Shown: positions 6,086 to 6,807 of the stretch, in pieces
How the letters are laid out: each line of letters begins with the position of its first letter
Numbering within the stretch: position 1 is the stretch's first letter
Origin: Emcibacteraceae bacterium
GTDB taxonomy: Bacteria; Pseudomonadota; Alphaproteobacteria; Sphingomonadales; Emcibacteraceae
Length of the DNA stretch: 6,807 nt
Direction: 5' to 3'
NCBI GenBank assembly: GCA_016763335.1
Contig: JAESUD010000007.1
Span: 1 to 6,807 of the forward strand
Made by a program: the position numbers and the translations under genes
Notes under the pieces: generated by a model
Seen by the model: only the letters and a program-made list of their open reading frames with translations
What the model was told of the DNA's origin: nothing
Database searches by the model: none

Positions 6086-6807
6086 ATGCATAATAACAAA
6101 ATGGATAATAGTATATCTGAAAAGAAACAACGGGATAGACCGGATAATCGCAAACGTAATAATGCAAAAAGAAACCGTAAAAGCAATTATAAGCAGGGCC
6201 ATGTTTATGGTGTTGTTGATCTTGGAACTAATAATTGCCGTTTATTAGTCGCGGTTCCAAGTCCTGGGGGCTTTAAAGTTATCGATAGTTTTTCCCGTAT
6301 CGTTAGATTAGGCGAGGGATTAAAAGAAAATAAACGAATTTCCGATCAAGCAACCGAGCGTACGGTTGCTGCATTAAAAATATGTATGGATAAAATGCGC
6401 CGCCGGGGTGTTACACGCATGTGGAATGTTGCGACCCAAGCATGCCGTGAAGCGGAAAATGGTGACGAGTTCGTTAATATTATTGAAGAACAAGCAAAAA
6501 TTAAACTTAATATCATTGATCCACGAGAAGAAGCACGACTTGCTGTTATGGGTTGTAAAGAATTGCTTGATACCAAATATAATCGTGGAGTAATTTTTGA
6601 TATTGGTGGCGGAAGCACGGAAATAATCTGGATAGAATTTAACGAAAAACGCACCCCGGAAATTATCGACTGGATATCAATACCGCTTGGTGTTGTAAAT
6701 CTTTCCGAAGAATATGGCACTAAAGAAGCTCTAGCTGACAAACATTACGAAGAGATGAAAGAACGGGTTAAAGAACATATTGTACCGTTTGAACAAAAAC
6801 ACAATAT
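6086..6807 (+). CDS. ppx: Ppx/GppA family exopolyphosphatase, 3' part beyond window
   Basis: This gene runs off the right edge; the first 240 residues are visible. Ppx/GppA enzymes of the actin-like ATPase (ASKHA) fold remove terminal phosphate from polyphosphate or from pppGpp. The first phosphate-binding motif is VDLGTNN (44-50). RIVRLGEGL (71-79), RRRGVT (105-110), NVATQACREAENGDEF (114-129), the acidic EEAR (148-151) and the second phosphate motif DIGGGSTE (172-179) follow in the normal family order. The last visible part, IPLGVVNLSEEY (199-210), is also conserved. Before the domain lie about 38 residues rich in K, R and N (RKRNNAKRNRK, 22-32), with no signal or membrane segment, so the protein is cytoplasmic. 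The ATG at 6086 has an AGG 10 bases upstream; an in-frame stop at 6056-6058 rules out an earlier ATG. An in-frame ATG at 6101 has no ribosome site. Whether it acts on polyphosphate or pppGpp cannot be told from this sequence. In many alphaproteobacteria an rlmE-type rRNA methyltransferase gene follows; that would lie outside the window. Confidence 0.9.
   Translation, partial: MHNNKMDNSISEKKQRDRPDNRKRNNAKRNRKSNYKQGHVYGVVDLGTNNCRLLVAVPSPGGFKVIDSFSRIVRLGEGLKENKRISDQATERTVAALKICMDKMRRRGVTRMWNVATQACREAENGDEFVNIIEEQAKIKLNIIDPREEARLAVMGCKELLDTKYNRGVIFDIGGGSTEIIWIEFNEKRTPEIIDWISIPLGVVNLSEEYGTKEALADKHYEEMKERVKEHIVPFEQKHN

Overview
This 6.8 kb, AT-rich chromosomal window (by eye near 40% GC) looks alphaproteobacterial. 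The best lineage clue is the partial Ppx/GppA gene at the right edge. Its core (VDLGTNNCRLL, then a long run around FSRIVRLGEGL and a RRRGVT helix) resembles the alphaproteobacterial branch of that family. The Tat-exported enzyme and Sec-exported proteins fit a Gram-negative cell. The lineage call is inference from remembered family sequences, not a search.

Layout, left to right. (1) 1-139: no gene or convincing terminator. (2) 140-3075, minus strand: a two-gene unit read right to left. It holds a large exported M1-family zinc metallopeptidase (652-3075) and a small exported DUF6702 protein (140-652), joined by a TAATG stop/start overlap. (3) 3076-3232: divergent intergenic spacer with an AT-rich inverted repeat. 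(4) 3233-4485, plus strand: a sulfide:quinone oxidoreductase (SQR) gene interrupted by a -1 frameshift in the A-run at 4045-4048. The intact protein would have 417 residues. (5) 4515-4546: a perfect 14-bp hairpin that can terminate both converging genes. (6) 4566-5909, minus strand: a MalY/PatB-like fold-type-I PLP enzyme carrying a twin-arginine signal peptide. (7) 5910-6085: divergent spacer with a good sigma70-type promoter for the PLP enzyme. (8) 6086 to the right end, plus strand: the first 240 residues of a Ppx/GppA phosphatase with a strongly basic N-terminal extension.

How the genes may work together. Peptidase and DUF6702 protein are both exported and translationally coupled, so they probably share an envelope function. 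SQR oxidises sulfide into the quinone pool, and the convergent neighbour belongs to a family with known carbon-sulfur lyase members that release sulfide from cysteine or cystathionine. A sulfide source-and-sink pairing is possible but rests on family membership and adjacency only.

No phage, insertion sequence, CRISPR array, tRNA or rRNA was seen. The points most worth checking are the broken SQR, the Tat-targeted PLP enzyme and the peptidase/DUF6702 couple.
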